Made by a program: the position numbers and the translations under genes. A stretch of DNA of 64,000 bases, taken from the NCBI GenBank assembly GCA_019638615.1, contig JAHBTL010000013.1, positions 1-64,000 of the forward strand, in the 5' to 3' direction. Position 1 is the stretch's first letter, and every line of letters begins with the position of its first letter. The notes below the pieces were generated by a model. That model did no database searches, was not told the DNA's origin, and saw only the letters and a list, made by a program, of their open reading frames with translations. Positions 17,557 through 29,712 of the stretch are shown one piece after another. Source of the stretch: Chitinophagaceae bacterium. GTDB taxonomy: Bacteria > Bacteroidota > Bacteroidia > Chitinophagales > Chitinophagaceae.

Positions 17557-18162
17557 TTATTTAATCCTCCATGCTACTCCAAAATCTATATGCTTAGACT
17601 CCCATTTATACCTGCTTCCCATGTTGCTGATATTCGAAAGCCCCTGAGTAAATCGTCCATATATCCCACAAATACCCAAATTAGCCTGCACCCCTCCTAT
17701 CAAACTTGTTTCAGCATTCTTAAATGCACTAACACCGTCTTTTCTCAGATTTTCATCCCTGAAAAAAACAACACCTACCTGTGGGCCTGCCAATACACTC
17801 ACCCATGGAATGATATCGTAGCGCAATAACAATGGTACATTTAAATATGCCATCCTTATTTTGGTATTTGCACCTATTCTACCAGCATCGTTCTTGTAAT
17901 ATTTATCAAAGTCGTTCGCCTTGATATAGTTGTATTGTACCCCTGATACTTCAGGTTGGAATTTGAATCTTTTTGTAATAGCATAATTAGCCCAGCCTCC
18001 AATAGAATAGCCTATATTCATTTTGTTTGCTAAGCCATTCCCGATCGCTGTTGAATAGTTAAGATCAACTTTTACACCATATTGCCAGTTTTGTGCCCGG
18101 CCAACACTAGAGGCGAAAAGCAATGATACAACAATGGCGGTAAGCTTTGAAACCTGCATCAT
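17557..18162 (-). CDS. outer-membrane beta-barrel protein (PorT-like family)
   Basis: A 201-residue protein with a signal peptide (MQVSKLTAIVVSLLFASSVGRAQ) and alternating hydrophobic strands expected of a small beta barrel. Examples are WQYGVKVDLNYS, YSIGGWANYAITKRF, FQPEVSGVQYNY, VPLLLRYDI, LAGPQVGVVF and a terminal HIDFGVAWRIK. Proteins with this outer-membrane beta-barrel domain are common in Bacteroidota and mostly uncharacterised. Two consecutive ATGs (18162 and 18159) could serve as start. It is isolated from neighbours and convergent with the pseudouridine synthase genes. Confidence 0.75.
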   Translation of the reverse strand: MMQVSKLTAIVVSLLFASSVGRAQNWQYGVKVDLNYSTAIGNGLANKMNIGYSIGGWANYAITKRFKFQPEVSGVQYNYIKANDFDKYYKNDAGRIGANTKIRMAYLNVPLLLRYDIIPWVSVLAGPQVGVVFFRDENLRKDGVSAFKNAETSLIGGVQANLGICGIYGRFTQGLSNISNMGSRYKWESKHIDFGVAWRIK

Positions 18163-18368
18163 ACTATTTTGATTTTACAAAGCAATAATATTCAGCAAGG
18201 TTGTTAGCATATTGTTATTATGGCTTATTCATTTATCTTTCTATATCAACATTATTTTTTCCCCTACGAAAATTCATGCAGTTGTATAAAAAAGAAAAAG
18301 CCCGCAACAGGGAGCTTTATTTCAATGATTGGAGCTGAATAATTTAAGGGTGGTTATGCGCCCTTTCA

Positions 18369-19361
18369 TTATACTGCGAGCAGCTTATCACATTCTTTCA
18401 ACAGTTTACTTTTATTAATAGCAGCAGTTCCCACTTCTTCACAAACAAGTCCCCCGGCGATATTTGCTATCTCCGCCATCAGCCGAACATTTTTTGTGGC
18501 AGCGTACACCAGCGAAGCCACTGCTATTACCGTATCACCGGCGCCGCTTACATCGGCAATGCTCCGGACATGCGACGGTACAATGAATGCATCATTATCG
18601 TATTGGCAAAAGACTCCTTTTTCAGATAAGGTGATAAATGAAATGCGGTGTTGCAGCTTTTCGTGCAAAGCATTGTGTATGCTTCGCAAAAGTTTTTCAT
18701 CTATTGTAGTATATAAAATATTTAATGCTTCCGTTGCTTCCTTCAGGTTGGGCTTGAATATATCAGCATGTTTATAATTAAAAAAATTCTTCCGTTTCGG
18801 ATCTATTGCCGTAATTATATTGTTGCGTCTGCAAAGGTCAATTATCTTTTGCACCACCAGTTCTGTAAGAACACCCTTATTATAATCTTCAAGTATTACA
18901 ACCTGTGGTTTTTCCTGTGCTATATAATGCTGAACGGCCAATATCAGCCTGTTCTCATCTTCATACCCAAGGTCGGCAGTTACCTCGTTATCAAGCCGCA
19001 TCATTTGCTGGTTGCGGGCTATAACACGTATTTTATTGGTAGTAACTCTTTTTGTGCTCTGTAAAAGAAAGGAGGTATGAATGCCATTTTGTTCGAACAT
19101 TGTTTTAAGCTCAGCGCCTTCATCATCATTACCGGTAACAGATATTATTGACGCATGAGCTCCCAGGGCTGCAATATTAAGCGCTACATTTCCGGCCCCG
19201 CCTATCCTATACTCCTTTTTATCAACTGCTACAACAGGCACCGGCGCTTCGGGCGAAATCCGGTCAACCTTTCCCCACATGTAAGTATCAAGCATTACAT
19301 CGCCAACAATACCCACCTTGATATTGTTAAATGATTCAAACAATGCTTTGATATCCTTCAT
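18369..19361 (-). CDS. D-glycero-beta-D-manno-heptose-7-phosphate kinase (HldE N-domain type)
   Basis: A 330-residue PfkB/ribokinase-fold kinase of the RfaE domain I type. Motifs are VGIVGDVMLDTYMWGKVDRISPEA-like at the start (typical of heptose kinases), GGAGNVALNIAALGA, AIDPKRKNFFNYKHADIFKPN-like substrate region and the anion-hole SGAGDTVIAVASL. It phosphorylates D-glycero-D-manno-heptose 7-phosphate at C1 for ADP-heptose and LPS core synthesis. The cytidylyl/adenylyltransferase half of HldE is missing from this polypeptide, so it corresponds to a stand-alone HldA. It ends an ompH-to-hldA minus-strand run with a 74-base gap. Confidence 0.82.
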   Translation of the reverse strand: MKDIKALFESFNNIKVGIVGDVMLDTYMWGKVDRISPEAPVPVVAVDKKEYRIGGAGNVALNIAALGAHASIISVTGNDDEGAELKTMFEQNGIHTSFLLQSTKRVTTNKIRVIARNQQMMRLDNEVTADLGYEDENRLILAVQHYIAQEKPQVVILEDYNKGVLTELVVQKIIDLCRRNNIITAIDPKRKNFFNYKHADIFKPNLKEATEALNILYTTIDEKLLRSIHNALHEKLQHRISFITLSEKGVFCQYDNDAFIVPSHVRSIADVSGAGDTVIAVASLVYAATKNVRLMAEIANIAGGLVCEEVGTAAINKSKLLKECDKLLAV

Positions 19362-19435
19362 GTCGTTTAATTGAAGCGATAAAGTAAAGAAGGATTTTTC
19401 GATTGGAAAATTTTAGAAAGAGGATTTTTTAACCC

Positions 19436-20047
19436 CTATTTCTTTGTTTCTGGTTTTGGATACGCAGTATTTAGCCCGGTAATTACTTCGCCGGTTATAT
19501 CAAAAGCTGCATCCTGGTATAAAAAGATATTGGCATTACGGGAGTAAGAAAAAATATAGGTATACCCTTTTTCCTTGCTATATCCCGTGAGGTAATCGTT
19601 GATCTTCTTAAATATATCATCCCGCATAATCATGGCTTCCTGCTGAACTTCCTGCTCTATTTTCCGGCGCCTGCTTTCCAGTTCCTGCAATTGCTGGTCA
19701 TATTCCCTTTTAAAAGATTCTGCTTCCGCCTGCGTAATGGCATTTCCTTTTTTTAGAAATTCAATTCTCCTGTTGTCCAGTTGTTGATACGCGCCATTCA
19801 ATTGCCTGTCCAGTCCATCCTTTTTTTTCTCGAACGCTTCCATCTTAACCTTATAAAATTCAAATTTCGCATCAATCGAGTCAAGGTCTACATAAGCGAT
19901 ACGAAGTGGTTTGATAGTAGAGGTATCACCTGCCGGGCGCTCAGTTACAGGAGCTTTTGCATTGCCGGTGTTAGTCCGTTGCTGGTAAAACAGCACACCT
20001 GTCAGCAGTAATGCAACAACGCTTAAAACAAGGGATAGATACTTCAT
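19436..20047 (-). CDS. OmpH/Skp-family periplasmic chaperone
   Basis: A 203-residue protein with an N-terminal hydrophobic anchor or signal (MKYLSLVLSVVALLLTGVLF), the RIAYVDLDSID start of the OmpH domain, and a long charged coiled coil (AFEKKKDGLDRQLNGAYQQL, ELESRRRKIEQEVQQEA) that forms the Skp tentacles. It ends in a strand region (YTYIFSYSRNANIFLYQ) typical of Bacteroidota OmpH. Skp-like proteins escort outer-membrane proteins across the periplasm. It follows rpoC on the same strand, but the rpoC terminator lies between, so it is probably transcribed separately. Confidence 0.8.
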   Translation of the reverse strand: MKYLSLVLSVVALLLTGVLFYQQRTNTGNAKAPVTERPAGDTSTIKPLRIAYVDLDSIDAKFEFYKVKMEAFEKKKDGLDRQLNGAYQQLDNRRIEFLKKGNAITQAEAESFKREYDQQLQELESRRRKIEQEVQQEAMIMRDDIFKKINDYLTGYSKEKGYTYIFSYSRNANIFLYQDAAFDITGEVITGLNTAYPKPETKK

Positions 20048-20133
20048 GAATACTTTTTTGCAAATTATGGAAATATGTACAAGTCAAAACGCTTTTAGAA
20101 AACAGTTAACACCCCTGTCGGGGTGCTTACACC

Positions 20134-20169
20134 AAAAAAAAGGAGCAGAAGTTTTTACTTCCACTCCTT
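20134..20169 (-). terminator. rho-independent terminator of rpoBC
   Basis: On the minus strand, just after the rpoC stop, AAGGAGTGGAAGT and ACTTCTGCTCCTT can pair around an AAAA loop, and eight Ts follow. A second hairpin (CACCCC-GACA-GGGGTG, 20110-20125) lies next to it. Confidence 0.85.
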
Positions 20170-20187
20170 ATACAATATTTCATTTAG

Positions 20188-23100
20188 CTATTCTTCATCG
20201 TCGAAACTCATTGCTTCGCGCGTGGTCTGCAACAACTCATATTCCTCTTTACTACCCACTACCATATTCTCAAACTCACGCAAGCCGGTTCCGGCAGGTA
20301 TCGGGTGACCGGTAATCACATTTTCTTTCAATCCCAGCATATCATCCGTTTTACCCTGTATAGCGGCAGAGCTCAGTACTTTGGTCGTTTCCTGGAACGA
20401 AGCCGCCGATATCCAGCTATGTGTGCCCAAAGATGCTTTGGTAATACCCAGCAATACCGGTTTGGAAGTTGCCGGATTGGCATCGCGGTATTCCGCCAGC
20501 TTTTTGTCATTTCTTCTGAGTATGGAGTTCTCTTCACGCAATTCGCGTAAGCTAACGATCTGCCCCGCGCGAAGTTTGCCCGATTCACCAGGATCGGTAA
20601 CAACCTTCTTGTCGAATATCCAGTCGTTCTCTTCAATGAACTCAAACCTGTCTTCCAGGTCCTCCTCCAGGAACTTGGTATCGCCGGGCTCAACAATTTC
20701 AACTTTCTTCATCATTTGCCTAACGATCACCTCAATATGCTTATCGTTAATGCGCACACCCTGCAAGCGGTATACTTCCTGGATTTCATTTACCACATAT
20801 TCCTGAACGGCGTAAGGACCCTTGATGTTAAGAATATCCGCAGGAGCTGTCTGACCATCAGATAATGATGTTCCGGCTCTTACAAAGTCGCCATCCTGTA
20901 CAAGGATCTGCCTTGTTAACGGAACAAGGTACTTTTTCACTACTCCATCCTTCGCTTCAATTACGATTTCGCGGTTACCACGTTTTACAGCACCAAAGGT
21001 TACCACGCCGTCTATCTCAGATACGATTGCAGGATTACCCGGGTTACGCGCTTCAAATAATTCTGTTACACGTGGCAGACCACCGGTGATATCGCGCAAT
21101 TTGCCTAATACACGGGGGATTTTTACCAGCACTTGTCCTGCTCTCACTTCTTCTGCCTCATCAACCACAATGTGTGATCCTACAGGAAGGTTGTAGTTTT
21201 TAATCTCTTTGCCTTCCACCAGCATCATCGGTATTTTTGTCTTATCCTTTGTTTCTATTACTACTTTTTCACGGTGCCCGGTTTGCTCGTCAGCCTCTTC
21301 GCGGAAAGTAATGCCTTCCAGTACATTTTCAAATTTCACATTACCAGCCTGTTCAGATATAATTACGTTGTTGAATGGATCCCACGAACAAATTACATCT
21401 CCTTTATTGATATGCTGACCATCCTTCACCATTAAGGTGGCACCATAAGGTATATTATTGGTAATCAATAAACGGTCATTCTTCACATCAACAATCCTCA
21501 ACTCACCTGTCCGTCCAATAACTATCTGAACTTTTTCACCATCGTTACCGTCTGCTGTTACTGTACGTAACCCATCGAATTGCACGGTACCGTCAAACTT
21601 GGCAGCAAGTTGCGAATCAACCGTAGCCGACCCGGCCACACCACCCACGTGGAAGGTACGAAGCGTTAACTGCGTACCAGGCTCACCGATTGACTGTGCG
21701 GCGATGATGCCAACGGCATCCCCTTTCTGGGCAAGATACCCGGTAGCCAGGTTCAGTCCGTAACATTTTACACACACGCCGCGTTTGCTTTCGCAGGTCA
21801 ATACAGAGCGGATCTCCACAGTTTCGATACCACTCTCTTCTATTCTCCTTGCGATGTCTTCATTAATATGCTCACCTGCCGCTACGATCAACTCATCAGT
21901 TTGAGGATCGTATACATCATGTACGGAAGTACGTCCCTGGATACGATCGAATAAAGGCTCAACAATATCCTCATTGTCTTTTAACGCACTGATAGCGATA
22001 CCACGCAATGTTCCGCAATCTTCATCATTAATTACCACATCCTGCGCCACGTCGACCAAACGACGGGTTAAGTAACCTGCATCAGCCGTTTTTAACGCAG
22101 TATCGGCAAGACCTTTACGCGCACCGTGCGTGGAGATGAAGTATTCCAATACATTCAATCCATCTTTAAAGTTGGACAGAATCGGGTTTTCAATAATTTC
22201 AGAACCGGTAGAACCGCTTTTACGCGGCTTAGCCATCAAACCCCTGATACCTGCCAACTGCTTTACCTGTTGCTTGCTGCCACGGGCGCCGGAATCGAGC
22301 ATCATATATACAGAGTTAAAGCCCTGTTTATCTGTTGCCATTTCACGGATCAAAGTTTCAGTTACACGGGTATCGACGCGTGACCATATATCAATGATCT
22401 GGTTGTAACGCTCGTTATTGGTAATAAGGCCCATGTTATAGTTGTCCCATACTTCCCTTACTTCATCAGAAGCAGATTCAACCAGTTCCTGTTTAATTTG
22501 AGGAATAACAAGGTCATTGATATTGAACGACAAACCACCACGGAAGGCAGTACGGAAACCTAACTGCTTGATATCATCCAGGAACTTGGCGGTTTTAGGA
22601 ACATTGGTGATCTTAATGATATCGCCAATGATTTCCCTGAGCGATTTTTTAGTAAGCAATGCATTTACAAAGCCTACTTCTTCAGGTACATATTGATTGA
22701 ATATAACACGCCCTACTGTTGTTTCAATCAGCTTCCTCTCAAGCGTGCCATTGTCTTTGCGAACATTGGCTTTCACTTTTATCGGCGCATGCAAGTCTAC
22801 CTTACCCTCATTATAAGCAATAATCACCTCTTCAGAATTGTAAAAAGCTTTTCCTTCGCCTTTTATTTTTTCTGTTTCAGTTGATTTTTTCCCTTTTGAA
22901 ATATAGTACAATCCCAATACCATGTCCTGTGAAGGCAGGGTAATCGGCGTACCGTTCTGCGGATTCAGAATGTTATGCGAGGAAAGCATCAGCAACTGTG
23001 CTTCCAGTATAGCCGCACTGCTCAACGGCACATGCACCGCCATCTGGTCACCGTCGAAGTCGGCGTTGAACGCAGAACATACCAGCGGGTGCAGCTGTAT

Positions 23101-24480
23101 CGCTTTACCTTCTACCAATCGGGGTTGAAATGCCTGTATAGATAACCTGTGCAGCGTTGGGGCACGGTTCAGCATCACCGGGTGTCCTTTCAATATATTT
23201 TCGAGGATATCCCAAACAACTGACTCCTTACGGTCTACCAGTTTCCTGGCGCTTTTTACCGTTTTTACGATACCTCTTTCAATGAGCTTACGGATGATAA
23301 ATGGCTTGAACAATTCTGCCGCCATATCTTTTGGTAATCCGCACTCATGCAATTTCAATTCAGGGCCAACCACAATTACAGAACGTCCGGAATAGTCAAC
23401 GCGTTTACCCAACAGGTTCTGACGGAAACGCCCCTGCTTACCCTTCAACACATCACTCAGTGATTTCAATGCGCGTCCACCCTCTGCTTTAACAGCATTC
23501 GATTTACGCGAATTGTCAAACAGTGAATCGATCGCTTCCTGCAACATGCGTTTTTCGTTACGCAATATCACTTCAGGAGCTTTGATCTCCAGCAAACGTT
23601 TCAAACGGTTGTTGCGGATAATCACACGACGATACAGATCGTTCAGGTCAGACGATGCAAAACGACCGCCATCCAATGGAACCAGCGGACGCAATTCCGG
23701 TGGAATAACAGGTATATATTGCATTACCATCCACTCCGGGCGGTTTTCAATCCTGCCATTGGCATCGCGGAACGATTCTACCACGCTCAGCCTCTTCAAC
23801 GCATCCGCTTTGCGCTGTTGCGAAGTTTCGGTAGCGGCGGCATTGCGCAGGTCATAGCTCAACTGGTCGAGGTCTACTCTTGCCAGCATTGCCTGGATAG
23901 CTTCCGCCCCCATTTTGGCAATAAATTTCTGCGGATCATCATCCGGCAGGTATTGATTGTCTTTAGGAAGATTTTCTAATATTTCAAGGTATTCTTCTTC
24001 GGTAATAAGGTCGCCCATCTTCAGGTTACGGTCTTCACGTACACCTGGCTGTATTACCACGTACCTTTCGTAGTAAACAATGCTCTCCATTTTTTTGGAG
24101 CTGATACCCAGCAAGTAACCGATCTTATTAGGAAGGCTTTTAAAATACCAGATATGCACAACCGGTACAACCAGCTTGATATGTCCCATGCGCTCACGAC
24201 GCACTTTCTTTTCGGTTACTTCCACACCGCAACGATCGCACACAATACCCTTATAACGGATACGCTTATACTTTCCACAGGCGCATTCGTAATCTTTTAC
24301 AGGTCCAAAAATTCTTTCGCAAAACAAACCGTCTCTTTCCGGTTTGTATGTACGATAATTTATGGTCTCAGGCTTCAAAACCTCACCATAAGATCTTTCC
24401 AGTATGGCATCGGGCGATGCTAAACTGATTGTGATCTTTGAAAAATTTGATTTGGGACGATTGTCTTTTTTGATAGCCAT
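20188..24480 (-). CDS. rpoC: RNA polymerase beta' subunit
   Basis: At 1430 residues this is a full-length beta' subunit. Zinc-finger cysteines appear in [20 protein letters not shown]; the active-site [12 protein letters not shown] is intact, and the clamp and bridge-helix region ([24 protein letters not shown]) is normal. The second zinc site is in [15 protein letters not shown]. With RpoB it forms the core enzyme. The gap to rpoB is 227 bases and carries a dispersed palindrome, wider than in many bacteria. Transcription most likely comes from the rpoB promoter at 28657-28686 and ends at the terminator at 20134-20169. Confidence 0.98.
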   Translation of the reverse strand: MAIKKDNRPKSNFSKITISLASPDAILERSYGEVLKPETINYRTYKPERDGLFCERIFGPVKDYECACGKYKRIRYKGIVCDRCGVEVTEKKVRRERMGHIKLVVPVVHIWYFKSLPNKIGYLLGISSKKMESIVYYERYVVIQPGVREDRNLKMGDLITEEEYLEILENLPKDNQYLPDDDPQKFIAKMGAEAIQAMLARVDLDQLSYDLRNAAATETSQQRKADALKRLSVVESFRDANGRIENRPEWMVMQYIPVIPPELRPLVPLDGGRFASSDLNDLYRRVIIRNNRLKRLLEIKAPEVILRNEKRMLQEAIDSLFDNSRKSNAVKAEGGRALKSLSDVLKGKQGRFRQNLLGKRVDYSGRSVIVVGPELKLHECGLPKDMAAELFKPFIIRKLIERGIVKTVKSARKLVDRKESVVWDILENILKGHPVMLNRAPTLHRLSIQAFQPRLVEGKAIQLHPLVCSAFNADFDGDQMAVHVPLSSAAILEAQLLMLSSHNILNPQNGTPITLPSQDMVLGLYYISKGKKSTETEKIKGEGKAFYNSEEVIIAYNEGKVDLHAPIKVKANVRKDNGTLERKLIETTVGRVIFNQYVPEEVGFVNALLTKKSLREIIGDIIKITNVPKTAKFLDDIKQLGFRTAFRGGLSFNINDLVIPQIKQELVESASDEVREVWDNYNMGLITNNERYNQIIDIWSRVDTRVTETLIREMATDKQGFNSVYMMLDSGARGSKQQVKQLAGIRGLMAKPRKSGSTGSEIIENPILSNFKDGLNVLEYFISTHGARKGLADTALKTADAGYLTRRLVDVAQDVVINDEDCGTLRGIAISALKDNEDIVEPLFDRIQGRTSVHDVYDPQTDELIVAAGEHINEDIARRIEESGIETVEIRSVLTCESKRGVCVKCYGLNLATGYLAQKGDAVGIIAAQSIGEPGTQLTLRTFHVGGVAGSATVDSQLAAKFDGTVQFDGLRTVTADGNDGEKVQIVIGRTGELRIVDVKNDRLLITNNIPYGATLMVKDGQHINKGDVICSWDPFNNVIISEQAGNVKFENVLEGITFREEADEQTGHREKVVIETKDKTKIPMMLVEGKEIKNYNLPVGSHIVVDEAEEVRAGQVLVKIPRVLGKLRDITGGLPRVTELFEARNPGNPAIVSEIDGVVTFGAVKRGNREIVIEAKDGVVKKYLVPLTRQILVQDGDFVRAGTSLSDGQTAPADILNIKGPYAVQEYVVNEIQEVYRLQGVRINDKHIEVIVRQMMKKVEIVEPGDTKFLEEDLEDRFEFIEENDWIFDKKVVTDPGESGKLRAGQIVSLRELREENSILRRNDKKLAEYRDANPATSKPVLLGITKASLGTHSWISAASFQETTKVLSSAAIQGKTDDMLGLKENVITGHPIPAGTGLREFENMVVGSKEEYELLQTTREAMSFDDEE

Positions 24481-24674
24481 AATCTTATTTAAGATTTTTA
24501 ATTTGACATTTGAGATGCTGATTTATTCAAATCGCTTTAGAACTTATCAGCATTTTTTGTTTACCAACTTCATATCTCTTATCATCTTCTGTTGCGTCGC
24601 ACTCTTGTACTTTCTGTTCTCTATTCAATAATTCAGTCAATAATAAAAGCTGTTGCCAAAGTCCCTCCTTTGGT

Positions 24675-24690
24675 CCCGATAGCTATCGGG
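24675..24690. repeat. CCCGATAGCTATCGGG palindrome, copy 1 (rpoB-rpoC gap)
   Basis: A perfect 16-base palindrome in the rpoB-rpoC intergenic region. The same core with one more C/G pair on each side recurs at 42958-42975. Confidence 0.85.
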
Positions 24691-24707
24691 AGAGGAAGCT
24701 GTCTTCT

Positions 24708-27700
24708 TTATTCAAACTTCAACTCCAATCCCAGTCCCCTCAACTCATGCACCAATACATTGAATGATTCCGGTAATCCGGCTCTCGGAATATTATCCCC
24801 TTTCACGATTGATTCATACGTTTTTGCACGACCGATGATATCATCCGATTTAAGCGTAAGCAGTTCCTGCAGGATGTTGGATGCACCGTATGCTTCCAGC
24901 GCCCATACTTCCATTTCACCAAAACGCTGTCCACCGAACTGCGCTTTACCACCCAGCGGCTGCTGTGTGATCAGACTGTACGGCCCGATAGAACGCGCGT
25001 GCATCTTGTCGTCTACCATGTGGTGCAGTTTGATCATGTAAATGATGCCTACGGTTGCCTTCTGGTCGAAACGCTCACCGGTTTCACCATCATAGAGATA
25101 AGTGTGACCGAATGAAGGTAATCCTGCCTTATCAATATAATCAGCAATTTCTTCAGTAGAAGCTCCGTCAAAAATCGGCGTAGCGAATTTTACGCCCAGC
25201 TTTTCTGCAGCCCATCCTAATACTGTTTCGTAAATCTGTCCGAGGTTCATACGACTGGGTACTCCCAACGGATTCAGCACGATATCAACCGGGGTTCCAT
25301 CTTCCAGGAACGGCATATCTTCCGCACGTACGATCTTCGCTACAATACCTTTGTTTCCGTGACGACCCGCCATTTTATCCCCCACTTTCAACTTACGCTT
25401 TACAGCAAGGTATACTTTGGCGAGCTTCAATACACCTGCAGGCAATTCATCACCTATAGAGATGTTGAATTTCTCTCTTTTATATCTTCCCAGCTCTTCG
25501 TTGAACTTGATATTATAGTTGTGCAGCAGGATGTTGATCTGGTTATCTACATGTGCATCGCCTGTCCAGCCCAAAGGATTGATGTTCTGGTAATCGAGCG
25601 CTGCAAGGTTTTTAGCATTGAACTTAGCGCTCTTACCGATCTGCATTTCACCAAAGTTATTGGTTACACCGGCAGAGGATTTGTCTTTCAACAATACCTG
25701 CAGTTTGCTGATCAATACATCCAGCAGGTCTTTTTCATTCTGCTCATGCACTTTTTCGAGCTTATCAATCGCGGCTTTTTCACGAACCTTGGCATTCTTA
25801 TCTTTTTTAGCGCGCTGGAAAAGCTTTTTATCTATCACCACACCTTCTGTTCCGCTCGGAGCTTTCAATGAAGCATCCTTCGCATCGCCCGCTTTATCGC
25901 CAAAGATGGCGCGCAACAGCTTTTCTTCCGGTGTAGGATCGCTTTCACCTTTAGGAGTAATTTTCCCGATGATGATATCACCTTCTTTTACCTGCGCACC
26001 TATACGGATAATGCCATTCTGATCCAGGTCTTTGGTAGCTTCTTCCGATACGTTTGGAATATCCGGGGTCAGCTCTTCTTCACCCAGCTTGGTATCACGC
26101 ACTTCCAGCTCATATTCAGAAATATGGATAGAAGTAAAGAGGTCTTCTTTGGCAACTTTTTCGCTGATCACGATCGCATCTTCGAAATTGTACCCTTTCC
26201 ATGGCATGAACGCTACTTTCAGGTTGCGTCCCAATGCCAGCTCTCCATCTTTGGTAGCATATCCTTCAGTGAGGAAATCACCGTTCTTCACTCTTTGTCC
26301 TTTCTTAACGGCAGGACGCAGGTTGATACAGGTTTCCTGGTTGGTCTTCATAAACTTCGTAAGCCTGTATATCTTCAGATCATCTTCAAAGCTTACCAGT
26401 TTTTGCGCCTCATCTCTTTCGTAGCGCACATGAATTTCGTTGGCATCCACAAACTCTACCACGCCTTCGCCATCCGCATGTATTTGTATACGTGCGTCAC
26501 GTGCAGCTTTGCCTTCCAACCCGGTACCCACAAAAGGCGCCTGGGGAACGATCAAAGGAACTGCCTGGCGCTGCATGTTAGATCCCATCAGTGCACGGTT
26601 GGCATCGTCATGCTCCAGGAACGGAATTAACGATGCGCTCAATCCCACGATCTGGTTAGGCGCAACGTCCATATATTCTACTTCTGTTTTTTCAAGAATA
26701 GGGAAATCGCCTGTCTGGCGCGATTTAACCTGCTCTTCCACAAACAAACCGTTGGTATCGAGAGGGGCATTCGCCTGGGCAATTTTTGCTTCATCTTCCT
26801 CTTCAGCGCTCAGGTAGGTCAGTTGTTTCATGTCTACCTTTCCTTCATTCACCTTGCGGTAAGGCGTTTCAATAAAGCCCATTTCGTTGATCTTGGCGTG
26901 AACGCACAAGGTTGAGATCAAACCGATATTTGGACCTTCAGGTGTTTCAATTGTACACAAACGGCCATAGTGAGAATAGTGCACGTCACGAACCTCGAAG
27001 CCTGCGCGCTCACGGCTCAAACCACCGGGCCCGAGTGCCGAGATACGACGTTTATGAGTGATTTCGCTCAGCGGATTGGTCTGGTCGAGGAACTGCGACA
27101 ACTGTGATGTTCCGAAGAAAGAGTTGATCACAGAAGACAATGTTCTTGCGTTGATCAGGTCAACCGGGGTAAATACCTCGTTATCGCGTACATTCATTCT
27201 TTCGCGGATGGTACGGGCCATACGGGCCAAACCAACTCCGAACTGGGCAAACAACTGCTCGCCCACAGTACGAACACGGCGGTTGCTGAGATGATCAATA
27301 TCATCAATCTCCGCCTTGGCATTGGTTAAACGCACCAGGTATTTGATGATCTCGATAATATCTTCTTTTGTAAGCGTTTTCTGATCCAGCGGCTGGTGCA
27401 GGTTCAGCTTACGGTTGATCTTATAGCGTCCCACTTCTCCAAGATCATAACGTTTATCGGAGAAGAAGAGTTTATCAATAATACCACGGGCAGTTTCATT
27501 ATCAGGGGCATCAGCACCACGCAACTGGCGGTAAATGTGCTGAACCGCTTCCAGTTCGGAGTTAGCGCTATCCTTATTCAGTGTATTATATATAATAGCG
27601 TAATCACCGCTCACTTCTTCTTTCTGAATAAATACACCCTTCACGTCCATATCCACGATCAGATCCACTGCTTCCTGGTCCAATACGGTATCACGCTCCA

Positions 27701-28517
27701 ACACAACCTCGTTTCTTTCAATAGACACCACCTCACCGGTATCTTCATCCACAAAATCTTCCACCCATGTTCTTAATACGCGGGCGGCCAGTCTTTTACC
27801 AATATATTTTTCAAGCGTCTTTTTGTCGGTTTTTACTTCATCGGCCATGCCAAACAATTCCAGGATGTCCTTATCGGTTTCATAACCAATAGAACGCAAC
27901 AGGGTAGTTACCGGGAATTTTTTCTTACGGTCGATGTATGCATACATCACATTGTTGATATCTGTAGCAAATTCCATCCAGGCCCCTTTGAAAGGAATTA
28001 CCCTTGCGGAATAGATTTTTGTGCCGTTCGGGTGCAGCGACTGACCAAAGAATACGCCGGGTGAACGATGTAACTGGGATACCACCACACGCTCCGCCCC
28101 GTTGATCACGAAAGTGCCGCGGGGAGTCATATAAGGGATATTACCCAAAAACACATCCTGCACAATGGTCTGGAAGTCAACGTGTTCCTCATCATTACAG
28201 CTCAGGCGAAGCTTGGCCTTTAAAGGGACGGCATAAGTTAAGCCGCGCTCCATACATTCCTCTATACTATAACGGGGGGGATCAATAAAATAGTCCAAAA
28301 ACTCAAGTACGAAAATGTTACGGGTGTCCGTAATAGGAAAATTTTCCTTGAACACTTTAAATAATCCTTCAATATTTCTCTTGTCGGGGGTAGTTTCCAA
28401 CTGGAAAAACTCTTTGAAAGACTGAATCTGGATTTCCAGAAGATCGGGGGTTTCGGCTAAATGTTTGATTTTTCCGAAATCGATCCTGCTGTTTGCAGCA
28501 ACTTTTGTTGAAGACAT
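24708..28517 (-). CDS. rpoB: RNA polymerase beta subunit
   Basis: A full-length 1269-residue beta subunit. Landmarks are the rifampicin-binding region ([33 protein letters not shown]), the catalytic-centre lysines in [15 protein letters not shown] and [16 protein letters not shown], and a normal C-terminus ([18 protein letters not shown]). The rifampicin region reads as wild type ([22 protein letters not shown]). No rplJ or rplL gene lies immediately upstream; instead a PfkB kinase gene ends 217 bases away. The gene has a strong own promoter, so rpoBC forms an independent transcription unit here. Confidence 0.98.
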   Translation of the reverse strand: MSSTKVAANSRIDFGKIKHLAETPDLLEIQIQSFKEFFQLETTPDKRNIEGLFKVFKENFPITDTRNIFVLEFLDYFIDPPRYSIEECMERGLTYAVPLKAKLRLSCNDEEHVDFQTIVQDVFLGNIPYMTPRGTFVINGAERVVVSQLHRSPGVFFGQSLHPNGTKIYSARVIPFKGAWMEFATDINNVMYAYIDRKKKFPVTTLLRSIGYETDKDILELFGMADEVKTDKKTLEKYIGKRLAARVLRTWVEDFVDEDTGEVVSIERNEVVLERDTVLDQEAVDLIVDMDVKGVFIQKEEVSGDYAIIYNTLNKDSANSELEAVQHIYRQLRGADAPDNETARGIIDKLFFSDKRYDLGEVGRYKINRKLNLHQPLDQKTLTKEDIIEIIKYLVRLTNAKAEIDDIDHLSNRRVRTVGEQLFAQFGVGLARMARTIRERMNVRDNEVFTPVDLINARTLSSVINSFFGTSQLSQFLDQTNPLSEITHKRRISALGPGGLSRERAGFEVRDVHYSHYGRLCTIETPEGPNIGLISTLCVHAKINEMGFIETPYRKVNEGKVDMKQLTYLSAEEEDEAKIAQANAPLDTNGLFVEEQVKSRQTGDFPILEKTEVEYMDVAPNQIVGLSASLIPFLEHDDANRALMGSNMQRQAVPLIVPQAPFVGTGLEGKAARDARIQIHADGEGVVEFVDANEIHVRYERDEAQKLVSFEDDLKIYRLTKFMKTNQETCINLRPAVKKGQRVKNGDFLTEGYATKDGELALGRNLKVAFMPWKGYNFEDAIVISEKVAKEDLFTSIHISEYELEVRDTKLGEEELTPDIPNVSEEATKDLDQNGIIRIGAQVKEGDIIIGKITPKGESDPTPEEKLLRAIFGDKAGDAKDASLKAPSGTEGVVIDKKLFQRAKKDKNAKVREKAAIDKLEKVHEQNEKDLLDVLISKLQVLLKDKSSAGVTNNFGEMQIGKSAKFNAKNLAALDYQNINPLGWTGDAHVDNQINILLHNYNIKFNEELGRYKREKFNISIGDELPAGVLKLAKVYLAVKRKLKVGDKMAGRHGNKGIVAKIVRAEDMPFLEDGTPVDIVLNPLGVPSRMNLGQIYETVLGWAAEKLGVKFATPIFDGASTEEIADYIDKAGLPSFGHTYLYDGETGERFDQKATVGIIYMIKLHHMVDDKMHARSIGPYSLITQQPLGGKAQFGGQRFGEMEVWALEAYGASNILQELLTLKSDDIIGRAKTYESIVKGDNIPRAGLPESFNVLVHELRGLGLELKFE

Positions 28518-28656
28518 AGTATTAAAAGCGCTTTTATTGTTTTATGACAAAATACCCTATTGGCTTTGCTTTTATTTAAAACAAAACTCATTAAAGATCA
28601 GTCACTTATAAATTCAATTGAAAAGTCAAATCGTATCAGGCCCAATTTAAGGAGTG

Positions 28657-28686
28657 CAAAGGTAAAGAATATAGAGTTTCTAACAA
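28657..28686 (-). promoter_or_regulatory. rpoB promoter
   Basis: On the minus strand a -33 TTG (28686-28684) is followed after exactly 19 bases by TACCTTTG (28664-28657), a perfect TAnnTTTG -7 box of the Bacteroidota primary sigma factor. A leader of about 130 bases separates it from the rpoB ATG. The promoter overlaps no gene. Confidence 0.8.
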
Positions 28687-28733
28687 GTTTTTTTATTCAT
28701 TAACAGGATATTAAAAAAATGTTGATAACTTTT

Positions 28734-29639
28734 TTAAATATTCGTTTTGAAGCTCTCAACTGCTGCTAAAATATCCGGGACAGCATAACCGGGGCAGGCC
28801 CCATGTTTTGTAGCTATAAAAGCCCCCATGCCACAGGCAAAGGACAGGGCGTCATTAAGCGGGGCACCCGCAATATACTTTGACAAAAAGGCTGCCAGGA
28901 AGGAGTCGCCGCTGCCAATAGTGTCAGCCACTTTAACCACAAATCCGGGATGCTCGTAAAGTTCTCCATCATCTAAAACAATAGCGCCTTTATCGCCGCA
29001 TGTGGTGAGTATTGTATTCAGGTGGAATTTATCCTGTAAAGCAGCTATTATATCTTTTTCGTCCCCGTTAATACCATACCAGCCTGCCAGCAATTGCAGT
29101 TCATCATTATTTAATTTTAATATATCAGCATGCTGAAGCAGGTAATCGAGGGTTTGCTTTTCGTAATGCGGCGCCCTCAGGTTTATATCCAGTATTTTGC
29201 AGGGTGCTATTTCCAGCAGCTCACATAAAGTACGTCTTGAGGTTTCACTCCTGGCGCCGAGGCTGCCAAATATAAAATAGCGTGCACCGGATACCAGCTT
29301 TTCAATTGTCATATTGTATTCAACAAAATCCCAGGCAACCGGTTTCACTATATCGTATGTAACATGATTACCATCCACTTTAGCCAGCACACGACTGGTT
29401 TCGTGCTCATTGTCTTTTTGTATAAAGTCGCCGGTAACTTTTTTGGAAGTGAAATAATCAAACAATTCTTTTCCAAGCTCATCATCACCAATCCGGCTGA
29501 TCATTGCGGTAGATACACCCAATTGATTGAGATGATACGCCACATTCATCGGCGCACCACCGGGTTGTTTGGTGCCATCGGGCAAAAAATCCCATAAAAT
29601 TTCTCCGAAACATACGGCTGAATAATCGTTATTGTTCAT
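28734..29639 (-). CDS. PfkB-family sugar kinase (fructokinase-like)
   Basis: A 301-residue ribokinase-fold enzyme. It has FGEILWDFLPDGTKQPGGAP at the start (the GGAP sugar-binding motif), LNQLGVSTAMISRIGDDELG, and the anion-hole catalytic loop TIGSGDSFLAAFL. The N-terminal pattern is close to bacterial fructokinases. It probably phosphorylates fructose or a similar hexose. There is no other sugar gene beside it, and the gene reads towards rpoB without a clear terminator in between. Confidence 0.82.
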   Translation of the reverse strand: MNNNDYSAVCFGEILWDFLPDGTKQPGGAPMNVAYHLNQLGVSTAMISRIGDDELGKELFDYFTSKKVTGDFIQKDNEHETSRVLAKVDGNHVTYDIVKPVAWDFVEYNMTIEKLVSGARYFIFGSLGARSETSRRTLCELLEIAPCKILDINLRAPHYEKQTLDYLLQHADILKLNNDELQLLAGWYGINGDEKDIIAALQDKFHLNTILTTCGDKGAIVLDDGELYEHPGFVVKVADTIGSGDSFLAAFLSKYIAGAPLNDALSFACGMGAFIATKHGACPGYAVPDILAAVESFKTNI

Positions 29640-29650
29640 GTAGATAATTT

Positions 29651-29712
29651 TAGCTATCAGCGGTCAGCTGTGAGCTATGGGCTATGGGCTTTCGGCTATC
29701 AGCTATCAGCTT
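29651..29712. repeat. imperfect AGCTATCAGC/GGTCAGC repeat upstream of the PfkB kinase
   Basis: About six degenerate copies of GCTATCAGC or GCTATGGGCT in noncoding DNA. They resemble the coding repeat at 15783-15849. The rest of the 29640-29950 gap shows no gene. Confidence 0.65.

Noticed and set aside
18283-18340. possible terminator downstream of the beta-barrel gene region (GCCCGCAACAGGGAGC)
   Set aside because: The stem is short and imperfect, and there is no T tract.
20188-28517. many long plus-strand open frames opposite rpoB and rpoC
   Set aside because: They mirror the codon pattern of the two conserved genes and have no recognisable products.
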